A DNA stretch of 64,000 nt, taken from assembly GCA_002256985.1 (NCBI GenBank), contig NCGO01000002.1, positions 372,001-436,000 of the forward strand, given 5' to 3'. Each line of letters starts with the position of its first letter. Positions within the stretch are counted from its first letter, which is position 1. This document shows, in pieces, positions 52,354-64,000 of this stretch. The notes beneath the pieces were generated by a model that was not told the origin of the DNA, made no database searches, and was given only the letters and a program-made list of their open reading frames with translations. Position numbers and translations under genes: made by a program. The stretch is from Novosphingobium sp. 28-62-57. Its GTDB lineage: Bacteria > Pseudomonadota > Alphaproteobacteria > Sphingomonadales > Sphingomonadaceae.

Positions 52354-53319
52354 ATGACTGTAAAATTCCGCACTATCACTCCGCTTGCTGCATTTGTGCT
52401 GGGTGTTGCCGCGCCGATGGTGGCACCGGTCCACGCGCAAACTGCCACGCAGGCTGATTCCGAAACGCGTCTGCGCCGGATCGAGGCGGAAGTCCGCGCA
52501 ATCCAGCGCAAGGTTTTCCCCGAAGGTGCAGGCAAAACCTTCGTGCCCGAAATCACCCCGGGACAAGCCGCTCCTGTCACCACGGGCACGCCTGCAGCAT
52601 CGGCTGTGTCAGATATTCTGGCGCGGATCGATGCGATGGAAGCGCAGATGGCGCGGCTGACCGCGCAGGTTGAGGAAGGGCAGAACCGTGCGGCCAAGCT
52701 GGAAGAGCGTGTCGCCCGGCTTGAAGCCGCCGCTGCACCGCCGCCCGAGGCAACGCCTGAACCCGCACCTGCGGCCACGCCTGTGGCTGTTGCGCCCACC
52801 GCCGCGCCCACACCAAAGCCTGCAACGCCTGTTGCGACGAAACCTGCCACCACCACGCCTGCCAAACCGGCCACGCCTGCCGCCGCACGCGTCGCTGCGG
52901 TGCAGGCCATCGAAAAGCCGTCAACCGGCGATGCCGGGCAGGATGAATACATGTATGGTTTCCGCCTGTGGGAGGCCAAGTTCTATCCCGAAGCGCAGCA
53001 GCAGTTGCAGATCTTCGTGGACCGCTATCCCAAGCACAAGATGATCAGCCATGGCCGCAATCTGCTGGGCCGCGCATGGCTTGATGATGGCAAACCGGGC
53101 ACTGCGGCGCAGTTCTTCCTTCAGAATTATCTGGCCGACAAGAAGGGCATGCGCGCACCGGACAGCCTGCTCTATCTCGGCAATGCCATGGTCAAGCTCA
53201 AGGACACCGAAAAGGCCTGCGGTGCCTTTGCCGAAATGGCCGCGACCTATCCCGAAGAGACCATCGGTCGCCTGAAGACTCAGTACGACGCCGCACGCGC
53301 GTCGGTTAAGTGCAAGTGA
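52354..53319 (+). CDS. cpoB: Tol-Pal system protein CpoB (YbgF)
   Basis: The 321-aa periplasmic protein has a signal peptide (residues 1-~30, ending VHAQ) and a coiled-coil N-terminal part (ILARIDAMEAQMARLTAQVE...). A Pro/Ala/Thr-rich linker and a C-terminal TPR domain (~190-321) follow: GQDEYMYGFRLWEAKFYPEA, NLLGRAWLDDGKPGTAAQ and SLLYLGNAMVKLKDTEKAC. CpoB coordinates Tol-Pal with peptidoglycan synthesis. Here tolQRAB-pal is not upstream; tilS and ftsH follow as usual. ATGs at 52351 and 52354 are both possible. Confidence 0.9.
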   Translation: MTVKFRTITPLAAFVLGVAAPMVAPVHAQTATQADSETRLRRIEAEVRAIQRKVFPEGAGKTFVPEITPGQAAPVTTGTPAASAVSDILARIDAMEAQMARLTAQVEEGQNRAAKLEERVARLEAAAAPPPEATPEPAPAATPVAVAPTAAPTPKPATPVATKPATTTPAKPATPAAARVAAVQAIEKPSTGDAGQDEYMYGFRLWEAKFYPEAQQQLQIFVDRYPKHKMISHGRNLLGRAWLDDGKPGTAAQFFLQNYLADKKGMRAPDSLLYLGNAMVKLKDTEKACGAFAEMAATYPEETIGRLKTQYDAARASVKCK

Positions 53320-53409
53320 GCCGCCGATGACGGTGCCGGGAATAGCCTGACCGCTGCTGCTGCTGCGCGCTTTGCTGCGCAGTGGCGGGCGGTCGCTCCG
53401 CACGGAAAA

Positions 53410-54294
53410 GTGGGCCTAGCCGTATCGGGCGGGTCGGACAGCCTGGCCCTGCTGCTGCTGTTCCATGAAGTTGCGCCGCGCAACTTCTGCGTCGCCACGG
53501 TCGATCACGGCTTGCGGGCAGAAGCTGCGGCAGAGGCAGCGATGGTGGCAGCACTCTGCGGCCGGTTGGGCGTGGCCCATCATACGCTGTCACTATCTTT
53601 GGCCAAAGGCAGCGCCGTGCAGGAACGCGCCCGCACCGCCCGTTATGCAGCGCTTGGCCAATGGTGCACAGACCACGGCCTTGCCGCGCTCGTCGCCGCA
53701 CATCATGCCGATGATCAGGCCGAAACCATGGTCATGCGCCTCAATCGCGGCGCAGGCTTGCGTGGGCTTGCCGGGATGCGCTCTTGCGCGCCTGTGCCGG
53801 GGATGGCGGACCTGCCCCTGCTGCGCCCTTTGCTTGATTGGCGCAGGGCCGAATTGGCGCAGGTCGTGCAGGCAGCGGGCCTTGCCGCAGCAGACGATCC
53901 CTCAAACCGCGATACGGCCTTTGAACGGGTGCGCGTGCGTGCCGCCATGACCGCAACCGATGCCTTTGATGCAAAAGGCTTTGCGGCCAGCGCGCAGCAT
54001 CTGGCAGCGGCGGATCAGGCGCTGGATTGGGCCGTGGACCGGCTCTGGCAAGACGTGGAAGAGCATGAGGACCGCATCACGTGGAACCCGCCCCATGGGC
54101 TGCCGCCGGTGCTGGCCTTGCGCATTCTCGAACGCATTCTAACTGCTTATGGCCGTAACGACTCGCGCGGTGCAGACCTGTCACGCTGGCTGGACACTTT
54201 GCAGGCGGGGGGCGTTGCCACGCTCGGTAATGTCAAAGGCGATGCCCGCCGCGCGCCATGGCGTTTCACGATTGCGCCCAAGCGACGGCACTAA
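53410..54294 (+). CDS. tilS: tRNA(Ile)-lysidine synthase
   Basis: The 294-aa protein has the PP-loop [10 protein letters not shown] at residues ~6-15, [34 protein letters not shown] and DDPSNRD. It modifies the AUA-decoding tRNA anticodon cytidine to lysidine using ATP and lysine. The GTG at 53410 leaves only five residues before the P-loop, unusually few. In-frame sequence upstream reads plausibly protein-like (AAAAARFAAQWRAVAPHGK) but has only a CTG at 53347 as start. The C-terminal extra domain of longer TilS is lacking; short forms exist. Confidence 0.88.
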   Translation: MGLAVSGGSDSLALLLLFHEVAPRNFCVATVDHGLRAEAAAEAAMVAALCGRLGVAHHTLSLSLAKGSAVQERARTARYAALGQWCTDHGLAALVAAHHADDQAETMVMRLNRGAGLRGLAGMRSCAPVPGMADLPLLRPLLDWRRAELAQVVQAAGLAAADDPSNRDTAFERVRVRAAMTATDAFDAKGFAASAQHLAAADQALDWAVDRLWQDVEEHEDRITWNPPHGLPPVLALRILERILTAYGRNDSRGADLSRWLDTLQAGGVATLGNVKGDARRAPWRFTIAPKRRH

Positions 54295-54416
54295 GGGACA
54301 TCCCACCACAGGGCAGGTCGCTCAAAAAGCATGAACGCGCTATATTGCGCTTTAACCGGTCAGTCCTACATTGGCTCGGGACAGCGCCTGTTGTGGCGAA
54401 TGTGGAAAGACTCCCG

Positions 54417-56351
<1,935 letters not shown>

Positions 56352-56372
56352 TCGCTGTTGAATTGAAACGGA

Positions 56373-56402
56373 AAGGGCGGGGGGAAACTCCCGCCCTTTA
56401 TG
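56373..56402 (+). terminator. Rho-independent terminator after ftsH
   Basis: AAAGGGCGGG (56373-56382) pairs with CCCGCCCTTT (56391-56400) around an 8-nt loop, followed by AT. The A/T ends of the stem give a bidirectional-type terminator. Confidence 0.85.
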
Positions 56403-56440
56403 CGTGCGCAATCTCAAGCCCACCCGCCCACCAAAAAGCC

Positions 56441-56467
56441 GCTCGTCCTGAGCCTGTCGAAGGACGC
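56441..56467. repeat. Single arm of the TCCTGAGC-TGTCGAAGGA repeat family
   Basis: CGCTCGTCCTGAGCCTGTCG matches one arm of the intact inverted repeat at 61370-61456. No second arm is seen, so it is a solo arm between ftsH and the M23 gene. Confidence 0.7.
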
Positions 56468-56520
56468 CAAACCGCGCAGCAACCCGTGCTCATTCAGCGC
56501 AATTTCACCGAACATTAACC

Positions 56521-59134
<2,614 letters not shown>

Positions 59135-59701
59135 ATGACCTACCCCGATGTTTCGATCATCACGCTGAACGGCAAGACTCCGCGCATTCACGAGAGCGCC
59201 TTCATCGCGCCGGGGTGCCGGATCATCGGCGATGTCGAGATCGGGCCCGACGTGTCCATCTGGTATAATTGCGTGCTGCGTGGCGATGTGAACCGCATCC
59301 GCATCGGCGCGCGCACCAATGTTCAGGATGGCAGCGTGATCCATGTTGACAGCGCGTGGCCTGAAAAGCCCGACGGCTTTCCCACCGTGATCGGCGAAGA
59401 TGTGCTGATCGGCCATCTGGCGATGGTGCATGGCTGCGTGATCGAGGATCGCGGTTTCGTGGGGCTGGGGGCCATCGTGATGAGCGGCGCGCATATCGAA
59501 AGCGATGGCATGCTGGCGGCAGGCGCGATGCTGACCGGCGGCAAGCGCGTGCTATCGCGCCAGCTGTGGAGCGGGCGGCCTGCATCCTACATGCGCGATC
59601 TGAACGATGCGGCCATCGTGGAAATGCAGCGCGGCGTGCAGCATTACGTGCGCAATGGGCAGGCGCACAAGGCTGCGGTTCTTGGCACGCCCGAAGGCTG
59701 A
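59135..59701 (+). CDS. Gamma-carbonic anhydrase-like hexapeptide-repeat protein
   Basis: The 188-aa left-handed beta-helix protein has hexapeptide repeats (CRIIGDVEIGPDVSIWYN, LRGDVNRIRIGARTNVQDGS) and the metal His set in VIHVDS and IGHLAMVHGC. This is the CaiE/YrdA/gamma-CA group. Carbonic anhydrase activity is likely but not certain. The ATG begins directly after the hemB stop. Its end overlaps the DUF167 gene. Confidence 0.9.
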   Translation: MTYPDVSIITLNGKTPRIHESAFIAPGCRIIGDVEIGPDVSIWYNCVLRGDVNRIRIGARTNVQDGSVIHVDSAWPEKPDGFPTVIGEDVLIGHLAMVHGCVIEDRGFVGLGAIVMSGAHIESDGMLAAGAMLTGGKRVLSRQLWSGRPASYMRDLNDAAIVEMQRGVQHYVRNGQAHKAAVLGTPEG

Positions 59702-59966
59702 TCTGCCCGCAGCGGCTGATCTCCAAGCGCTGGCTGACGCCGAGGGACGGCTGGCCGTGCGCGTGACGCCCGGTGCGCGGAGCGAGGGCATCGAAATTGC
59801 AGATGGCCGCGTGCTGGTGAAAGTGCGCACCAAGCCCGAAGACGGTAAGGCCAGCGCGGCGGTGCTGGAATTGCTGGCGCAAGCGCTGGGCGTTGCGCCA
59901 TCGCAAGTGGAAATGTTGCGCGGCGCAACTTCGCGCGAAAAGCTGTTCAGGATTCCGCGAGCGTAG
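59655..59966 (+). CDS. DUF167 (YggU) family protein
   Basis: The ~103-aa protein carries the YggU core: LAVRVTPGARSEGIEIADGRV, VKVRTKPEDGKASAAVLELLAQ and a final GATSREKLFRI. Function is unknown. I give the ATG at 59655; a TTG at 59682 would make a 94-aa protein that fits the family length better. It overlaps the gamma-CA gene by 47 bp (20 bp with the TTG) and its end overlaps the convergent DUF1275 gene by 20 bp. Confidence 0.82.
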   Translation: MGRRTRLRFLARPKADLPAAADLQALADAEGRLAVRVTPGARSEGIEIADGRVLVKVRTKPEDGKASAAVLELLAQALGVAPSQVEMLRGATSREKLFRIPRA

Positions 59967-60600
59967 CTCCGGGTGGAAGCCTGAGGGCCACTGCGACCAT
60001 CAGCGCACAATAGGCTGCGGCCAGCCACAGACATCCGGTGGGCAAGCGGTCCTGCAGGAAAGCGCCCAGCACCGCGCCGGCCAGCAAACCGCCCCAGAGG
60101 CTGGCCCAGGCTTGCCACCCGCTGTTGGCCTTGCCCGCCAGAGCATTGGCGATGCCTTGTCCGAGCTTTACGAGGGCGCCAGTCATGTAGGTCAGGCCGA
60201 CGGTCACCTCGCCGCCGCGCTGAAAGGTGTTGTTGAGCGCACCCATCGCCACAACCAGCCCGCCGAGCATCAGGGCTGGCAGGCCAACCATTCGCCCTAT
60301 CGCCGCAGTCAGCAGCATCAGCGCGACCAGCGAGAGCACCACAGGTTTGCGCCGTGGCCCCGCCCAGTGCGAAAGCAGCGCGCCGCCGGTCACCCCGCCC
60401 AGAAAACCGACAATCAACAGCGCGGGCATGGCCGCATGCACCGGATCGGTGCCGAGCGACACGCCAAGCCGCGTGGAATTGCCCGACATGAACGACACGA
60501 AATAGCCGTCTGCCGACAGAAAACCGACCGCATCGATAAACCCGGCCATGGCGGCAAGCGCGATGGCAAAGCGGCGGCGCGGGCGGTCATACTCGATCAT
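59947..60600 (-). CDS. YoaK family (DUF1275) membrane protein
   Basis: The 217-aa protein has six hydrophobic segments, starting with FAIALAAMAGFIDAVGFLSADGYFVSFMSGNSTRLG, a sequence diagnostic of DUF1275. The middle holds GALNNTFQRGGEVTVGLTYMTGALVKLGQ. Function is unknown. It overlaps the DUF167 gene at the 3' end and follows the truncated globin gene in the same direction. Confidence 0.88.
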   Translation of the reverse strand: MIEYDRPRRRFAIALAAMAGFIDAVGFLSADGYFVSFMSGNSTRLGVSLGTDPVHAAMPALLIVGFLGGVTGGALLSHWAGPRRKPVVLSLVALMLLTAAIGRMVGLPALMLGGLVVAMGALNNTFQRGGEVTVGLTYMTGALVKLGQGIANALAGKANSGWQAWASLWGGLLAGAVLGAFLQDRLPTGCLWLAAAYCALMVAVALRLPPGATLAES

Positions 60601-60621
60601 GCGCGCAACGTAGTGCGAAGG

Positions 60622-61032
60622 TTAGTCCCGCGCCATACTCATGGCCATGCGCGCCAGCACGTCGGTCAGGGCATCGGCGATTTCGTGATCCCGCAAATCG
60701 GCATCGGCGATGGCGCGGGTCATGCAATCGGCCCATTGCTGAGCGGTCTTGCGCGTGATGGGAAAGGGTTTGTGCATCGACATCATGCACTTTCCGGGGT
60801 TGGCCTGCGCCCAATCGCGCGGACCGCCGCACCATCCTGCCAGAAAAGCCGGAAGCGATTCGCGCATCGGCGCAAGGTCTGCCGTATGCATGGCCCGAAG
60901 CGCCTTGAACGCCGGGTCCGTGTCCATCAGATCATAGAACCGCTCGGCAATTCGGCGCAGCGCCTGGCTGCCGCCGACCCGTTCATAAGGGGTGCTGGCA
61001 AGAGGCGCAGCGGCTTGGACTTGGGTGGACAC
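60622..61032 (-). CDS. Group II truncated hemoglobin
   Basis: The 136-aa globin has the truncated fold: YERVGGSQALRRIAERFYDLM (A/B helices), then AFKALRAMHTADLAPMRESL, FLAGWCGGPRDW (the E-helix region), and NPGKCMMSMHKPFPITRKTA with the proximal His in MHKPF. It ends with a G/H helix region. Such globins bind oxygen or detoxify NO and other reactive nitrogen species. It is upstream of the DUF1275 gene, probably co-transcribed. Confidence 0.87.
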   Translation of the reverse strand: MSTQVQAAAPLASTPYERVGGSQALRRIAERFYDLMDTDPAFKALRAMHTADLAPMRESLPAFLAGWCGGPRDWAQANPGKCMMSMHKPFPITRKTAQQWADCMTRAIADADLRDHEIADALTDVLARMAMSMARD

Positions 61033-61102
61033 AGGGCAGCTCCAGCTGGGAATCGGGAGCCTCAGGTGTGCCGGGCGGAGTGCCCACCAACATTGACCGG
61101 GA

Positions 61103-61291
61103 TCAACCCCGCTCAGGCAAAGCCATCACCGCAAGGCCTGCCGCCATCCCGCCAAGCGCAGCCCCGATGGCAAGATGGGTCGCCACCGCATCCCATTGCC
61201 GGTGGCGCATCCATTCACCGCCCGTACGCAGCGAAACCCACGCAAGTTTACCCAGCATCACAGCAGGTGCGGCCAGCAGCAGGCTTGGCAT
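61103..61291 (-). CDS. Small hydrophobic protein, unknown
   Basis: The 62-aa protein has one or two hydrophobic segments (MPSLLLAAPAVMLGKLAWVS and HLAIGAALGGMAAGLAVMAL). The ATG at 61291 has GGGGAG upstream with 8-nt spacing, which supports translation. I do not recognise a family; it may be a small inner-membrane protein. Confidence 0.5.
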   Translation of the reverse strand: MPSLLLAAPAVMLGKLAWVSLRTGGEWMRHRQWDAVATHLAIGAALGGMAAGLAVMALPERG

Positions 61292-61369
61292 GTCATGCTC
61301 TCCCCGTTGTTTTGCAGATAACGGAGAGGGCGGGGCCGGGTTCCTGTTCAATCCGCTCCCATCCAAAAT

Positions 61370-61456
61370 CCGCTCATCCTGAGCTTGTCGAAGGATGCCG
61401 ACCCCAGCGCAAACATCCTTCGCCCATCGACAAGCTCAGGATCTCAGGATGAGCGG
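61370..61456. repeat. TCCTGAGC-TGTCGAAGGA inverted repeat
   Basis: CCGCTCATCCTGAGCTTGTCGAAGGATG (61370-61397) is mirrored by the sequence at about 61413-61456, where the complement is interrupted by short insertions (CCA and ATCTC). A single arm lies at 56441-56467. It sits between the small protein gene and the end of the ligase gene. Confidence 0.8.
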
Positions 61457-61474
61457 GGGTGGGGGAGGGTCGTC

Positions 61475-63070
61475 TTAATCGGCTATCAGTGCCTTGAGCG
61501 CATCAAGCCGGTCGGCTTCGTGCGCGGGCTTGTCGGTGCGGATGCGGCTGATGCGGGGAAAGCGCATGGCGACGCCCGATTTGTGGCGCTTGCTGGTGTG
61601 GACCGAATCGAACGCCACTTCGAACACGAGCGACTTGTCAGTCTCGCGCACCGGGCCGAATTTGCCGACCGTGTGCTGGCGGACGTGGCGGTCGAGGAAC
61701 TTCAGCTCCTCGTCGGTGAAGCCGAAGTAGGCTTTGCCGACAGGGAGCAGTTCCGCGCCCGCATCAGGATCGCCGTTCCAGCAGCCGAAGGTGAAATCGG
61801 AATAGAACGACGAGCGTTTGCCGCTGCCACGCTGCGCATACATCAGCACGCAATCGATCAGCAGCGGATCGCGCTTCCATTTGTACCACAACCCGGTGCG
61901 ACGCCCGGCGACATAAGGCGAGTCGCGGCGTTTGAGCATGACGCCCTCGATGGCCTCATCGCGGGCGCGGCTGCGGATTTCGGCGAGGTCCTCGAAGTTC
62001 TTGGCCGGGATGACCTGCGACAGGTCAAAGCGGGAGGGATCAAGCCGCGGGACAAGCGCTTCCAATCGGGCGCGGCGCTGCTCCCAGGCCCATTCGCGCA
62101 AGTCTTCCCTGTCCTCGATCAGCAGGTCGTAAAGGCGCACGAAAGCGGGGGATTCGGCGAGCATCGCCTTGGACACGGTCTTGCGGCCAAGGCGCTGTTG
62201 CAGTGCGTTGAAGCTGGCCGCACCGCCAGTTTCGCCGCCCTGATGCGCGCCGCGCACCAGCAGTTCGCCGTCCAGAACGCACGGTGTGGTGAGGGCGGCG
62301 GTGACTTCGGGGAACGTGGCGGAAATGTCATCGCCGCTGCGTGAATAGACGCGCGTTTCTCCCGCTACATGGACGATCTGCACGCGGATGCCGTCCCATT
62401 TCCATTCGGCGGCATATTCGGAAAGGTCCAGCGTCTCGGCTTCGAGCGGATGGGCGAGCATGAAGGGGCGGAACAGTGGCAGCAGATCGGTGCGCGGCGG
62501 GGCTGCACCATTTGCCGCCCAATCGAACAGCGGGGTGTAGGGCGGGGACTGGCCGTGCCAGTATTCCTCCACATCCTCAACGCTGACGGAGAATGCTTGC
62601 GCGAAGGCGACCTTGGCGAGGCGCGCGGAGATGCCGATGCGCATCGCACCTGTCGCAAGCTTCAGAAGTGCATAGCGACCGTTGACGTCAAGACGGTCAA
62701 GCAAGTCGGCCAGAATGGCGGGCGCGGTGGTGCGGGTGGTGGTGTGGAGGGTGGCGACCACTTCGGCCACGGTGGGAGCGGGCATGCGTTGCCCAAGGGG
62801 TTCGGGCCACAGCAGACTGGCGGTTTCCGCCGTATCGCCCACGTATTCGCGGCTCAAGGTCCACAGTACCGGATCGACGCGCTCGGCCATCAGGCTGCGG
62901 ATCAGGCTGGCTTTTACCGCAGGGAAATCGAGGCCGTCAGTGAGTGCGGCAAGTGCCCAGCCCCGGTCAGGGTCAGGCGTTTCGCGCAAGTAATCCGCCA
63001 GCAGCGCCAGTTTGGCATTGCGTGAGGGGGTGAGGACGAGGGCATCGAGCAGGGCGGCGAAGCGGTTCAT
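61475..63070 (-). CDS. ATP-dependent DNA ligase (exonuclease-associated type)
   Basis: The 531-aa ligase has an N-terminal DNA-binding helical domain (1-~195), the nucleotidyltransferase domain with EWKWDGIRVQI (the catalytic Lys near residue 223) and the OB-fold domain (YSDFTFGCWNGD and SLVFEVAFDSV). It joins nicked DNA with ATP. The ligase-associated exonuclease is directly upstream in the same direction, a known pairing. Start is the ATG at 63070 (MNRFAALLD). No Ku or polymerase domain is present, so it is not the NHEJ LigD type. Confidence 0.92.
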   Translation of the reverse strand: MNRFAALLDALVLTPSRNAKLALLADYLRETPDPDRGWALAALTDGLDFPAVKASLIRSLMAERVDPVLWTLSREYVGDTAETASLLWPEPLGQRMPAPTVAEVVATLHTTTRTTAPAILADLLDRLDVNGRYALLKLATGAMRIGISARLAKVAFAQAFSVSVEDVEEYWHGQSPPYTPLFDWAANGAAPPRTDLLPLFRPFMLAHPLEAETLDLSEYAAEWKWDGIRVQIVHVAGETRVYSRSGDDISATFPEVTAALTTPCVLDGELLVRGAHQGGETGGAASFNALQQRLGRKTVSKAMLAESPAFVRLYDLLIEDREDLREWAWEQRRARLEALVPRLDPSRFDLSQVIPAKNFEDLAEIRSRARDEAIEGVMLKRRDSPYVAGRRTGLWYKWKRDPLLIDCVLMYAQRGSGKRSSFYSDFTFGCWNGDPDAGAELLPVGKAYFGFTDEELKFLDRHVRQHTVGKFGPVRETDKSLVFEVAFDSVHTSKRHKSGVAMRFPRISRIRTDKPAHEADRLDALKALIAD

Positions 63071-63073
63071 GGC

Positions 63074-63197
63074 AATCCTCCCCGGCACGGGGAGGGGGAC
63101 CAGCGAAGCTGGTGGAGGGGCACCATCGGCGAAGCGCTACCCTGCGGGTGCCCCTCCACCATCCTGCGGATGGTCCCCCTCCCCCGGTGGGGGAGGA
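63074..63197. repeat. Compound inverted repeat (CTCCCC family)
   Basis: The outer arms, ATCCTCCCCGGCACGGGGAG and the CCCCCTCCCCCGGTGGGGGA region, and inner arms (GGTGGAGGGGCACC with GGTGCCCCTCCACC) pair. It sits between the exonuclease and ligase genes of one operon, so both would be transcribed across it. It resembles 6838-6906 in composition. Confidence 0.75.
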
Positions 63198-63208
63198 ATG
63201 GTGCGCGC

Positions 63209-64000
63209 TTAATCATCCTCATCCTCATACCCCACCAGCGCCAGTGCGCGCGCCTTGCGCTGGGTGAGTTCGCACCAGCGCAGCAGGGCTTCTTCACGGC
63301 CATGGGTGACCCATGTTTCGGTGGGGTTCACTTGAGTGATGGTCTGGGTCAGTTCGTCCCAGTCGGCATGGTCGGAGATGATAAGCGGGAGTTCCACCCC
63401 GCGCTGGCGTGCGCGCTGGCGCACGCGCATCCAGCCTGATGCCATCGCGGTAACCGGATCGGGCAGACGGCGGCTCCAGCGGTCGTTGAGCGCAGAGGGC
63501 GGGCAGATGATGATCGCGTTGGTCAGCGCCGCCTTTGGGACACCGGCCACCGGTTGTAGATCGCCCAGATCGACGCCGTGGTCTTCGTAAAGGCGGCACA
63601 TGCGCTCCATCGCGCCGTGGAGCCAGATGGTGTCGCGATATCCGGCGGCGCGCAGTTCGGCGATCACCCGCTGGGCTTTGCCCAAGGCGTATGCGCCGAC
63701 GAGGACGCAGCGGCCCTGCTCGTTCTCGCGCGCTTTCAGCAGCTTGGCCATTTCATCGGCAATCGGTGGGTGGCGGAAGACGGGCAGGCCGAAGGTGGCC
63801 TCGGTCACGAACACATCGCACGGTGTCACCTGAAACGGAGGGCAGGTGGGATCGGCGCGGCGCTTGTAATCGCCCGTCACGATTACCCGCTCGCCTGCGT
63901 ATTCCAGCAGGATCTGGGCAGAGCCAAGGACATGACCGGCGGGGACGTAAGTCGCCTTGACGCCGCCCTTGAGCGTGACGGTTTCGCCATAGGCCACGGG
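63209..64000 (-). CDS. Ligase-associated DNA exonuclease (MBL fold), partial
   Basis: The visible 263 residues are the C-terminal part; the start lies beyond the window edge. They carry the metallo-beta-lactamase/beta-CASP features GHVLGSAQILLEY, VIVTGDYKRRADPTCPPF, FVTEATFGLPVF, ELPLIISDHADWDEL and ETWVTHGREEALL. It belongs to the SNM1-like exonuclease group that pairs with an ATP-dependent DNA ligase and often a DExH helicase. The ligase follows after 138 bp. The helicase is not downstream in this window, so it may lie upstream, beyond the edge, or be absent. Confidence 0.88.
   Translation of the reverse strand, partial: PVAYGETVTLKGGVKATYVPAGHVLGSAQILLEYAGERVIVTGDYKRRADPTCPPFQVTPCDVFVTEATFGLPVFRHPPIADEMAKLLKARENEQGRCVLVGAYALGKAQRVIAELRAAGYRDTIWLHGAMERMCRLYEDHGVDLGDLQPVAGVPKAALTNAIIICPPSALNDRWSRRLPDPVTAMASGWMRVRQRARQRGVELPLIISDHADWDELTQTITQVNPTETWVTHGREEALLRWCELTQRKARALALVGYEDEDD

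Noticed and set aside
59893-61452. A 519-codon rightward frame across the DUF1275 and globin genes.
   Set aside because: It is antisense to two recognisable proteins; composition is Arg/His/Gly-rich and there is no homology pattern.
61475-63070. DNA ligase as part of an NHEJ (Ku/LigD) system.
   Set aside because: No Ku gene or LigD polymerase/phosphoesterase domains are present; the adjacent MBL-fold exonuclease indicates the other ligase-associated module.

Overview
This 64 kb window looks like chromosomal core DNA of a GC-rich alphaproteobacterium of the order Sphingomonadales (Novosphingobium/Sphingomonas-like; inference from gene content, gene order and codon use). I see no rRNA, tRNA, CRISPR array, prophage or insertion sequence. 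The best landmark is a 359-bp intergenic region (16068-16426) between divergent hemE and ppsR that looks like the chromosomal replication origin. The flanking order (rho, hemJ, hemE | ppsR, maf, aroE, coaE, dnaQ) is the alphaproteobacterial oriC neighbourhood known from Caulobacter. The region carries DnaA-box-like TCCACA motifs, an AT-rich stretch beside hemE, and seven GANTC (CcrM) sites within 214 bp. Genes to its left mostly run leftward and genes to its right rightward, away from the origin.

Layout. 0-8 kb: a small unknown gene, free-methionine-sulfoxide reductase, a periplasmic sorbosone-dehydrogenase-like protein, a DUF815 ATPase with an acyl-CoA dehydrogenase, a tRNA threonylcarbamoyl-AMP synthase, a lipoprotein and a GIN-domain lipoprotein. 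8-16 kb: CarD, 7Fe ferredoxin FdxA, an S4 RNA-binding protein, a SUV3-like helicase, Rho, HemJ, a GNAT enzyme and HemE. 16-23 kb: the origin, then a tightly overlapping rightward run ppsR-maf-aroE-coaE, followed by dnaQ, hpf, ptsN, a thioesterase, DUF1491 and a SleB-type hydrolase. 23-28 kb: leftward rpe, heparinase-like gene and purH, then a DUF2141 protein.

28-37 kb is the most unusual block. It holds an inositol-3-phosphate synthase, two nucleotidyltransferases, a HAD hydrolase, two CDP-alcohol phosphatidyltransferases, an MFS carrier and a phospholipid-methyltransferase-like enzyme. One nucleotidyltransferase resembles CTP:inositol-1-phosphate cytidylyltransferase, and one CDP-alcohol transferase resembles the di-myo-inositol-phosphate synthase type. 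Together they suggest a pathway that makes inositol phosphate, activates it as CDP-inositol and transfers it to a lipid or soluble acceptor. I regard this as the best candidate for an undescribed system here.

37-48 kb: lipB with a small lipoprotein, a CitE-like lyase, an old-yellow enzyme, an EamA carrier, a BrnT toxin with an Xre-type antitoxin behind a palindromic operator, nadA, membrane proteins, a metallo-hydrolase, glpD, an RcdA-like DUF1465 protein and two tiny YdcH-like proteins. 48-64 kb: ptsP, a RodZ-like protein, cpoB-tilS-ftsH, an M23 peptidase, hemB, a gamma-carbonic anhydrase, DUF167, DUF1275, a truncated globin, and an ATP-dependent DNA ligase with its exonuclease partner, which runs off the end. 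PtsP and PtsN, both parts of the nitrogen PTS, and three haem enzymes (hemJ, hemE, hemB) lie in the same window.

Intergenic spaces carry several inverted-repeat families. One is a ~165-175 bp MITE-like element with CTCTGCGC-rich terminal repeats, with two closely related full copies plus relatives. Another is a ~97 bp CGTCATTCCCGC-type palindromic element, present in two copies. All function calls are from reading the translated sequence; no database search was run.
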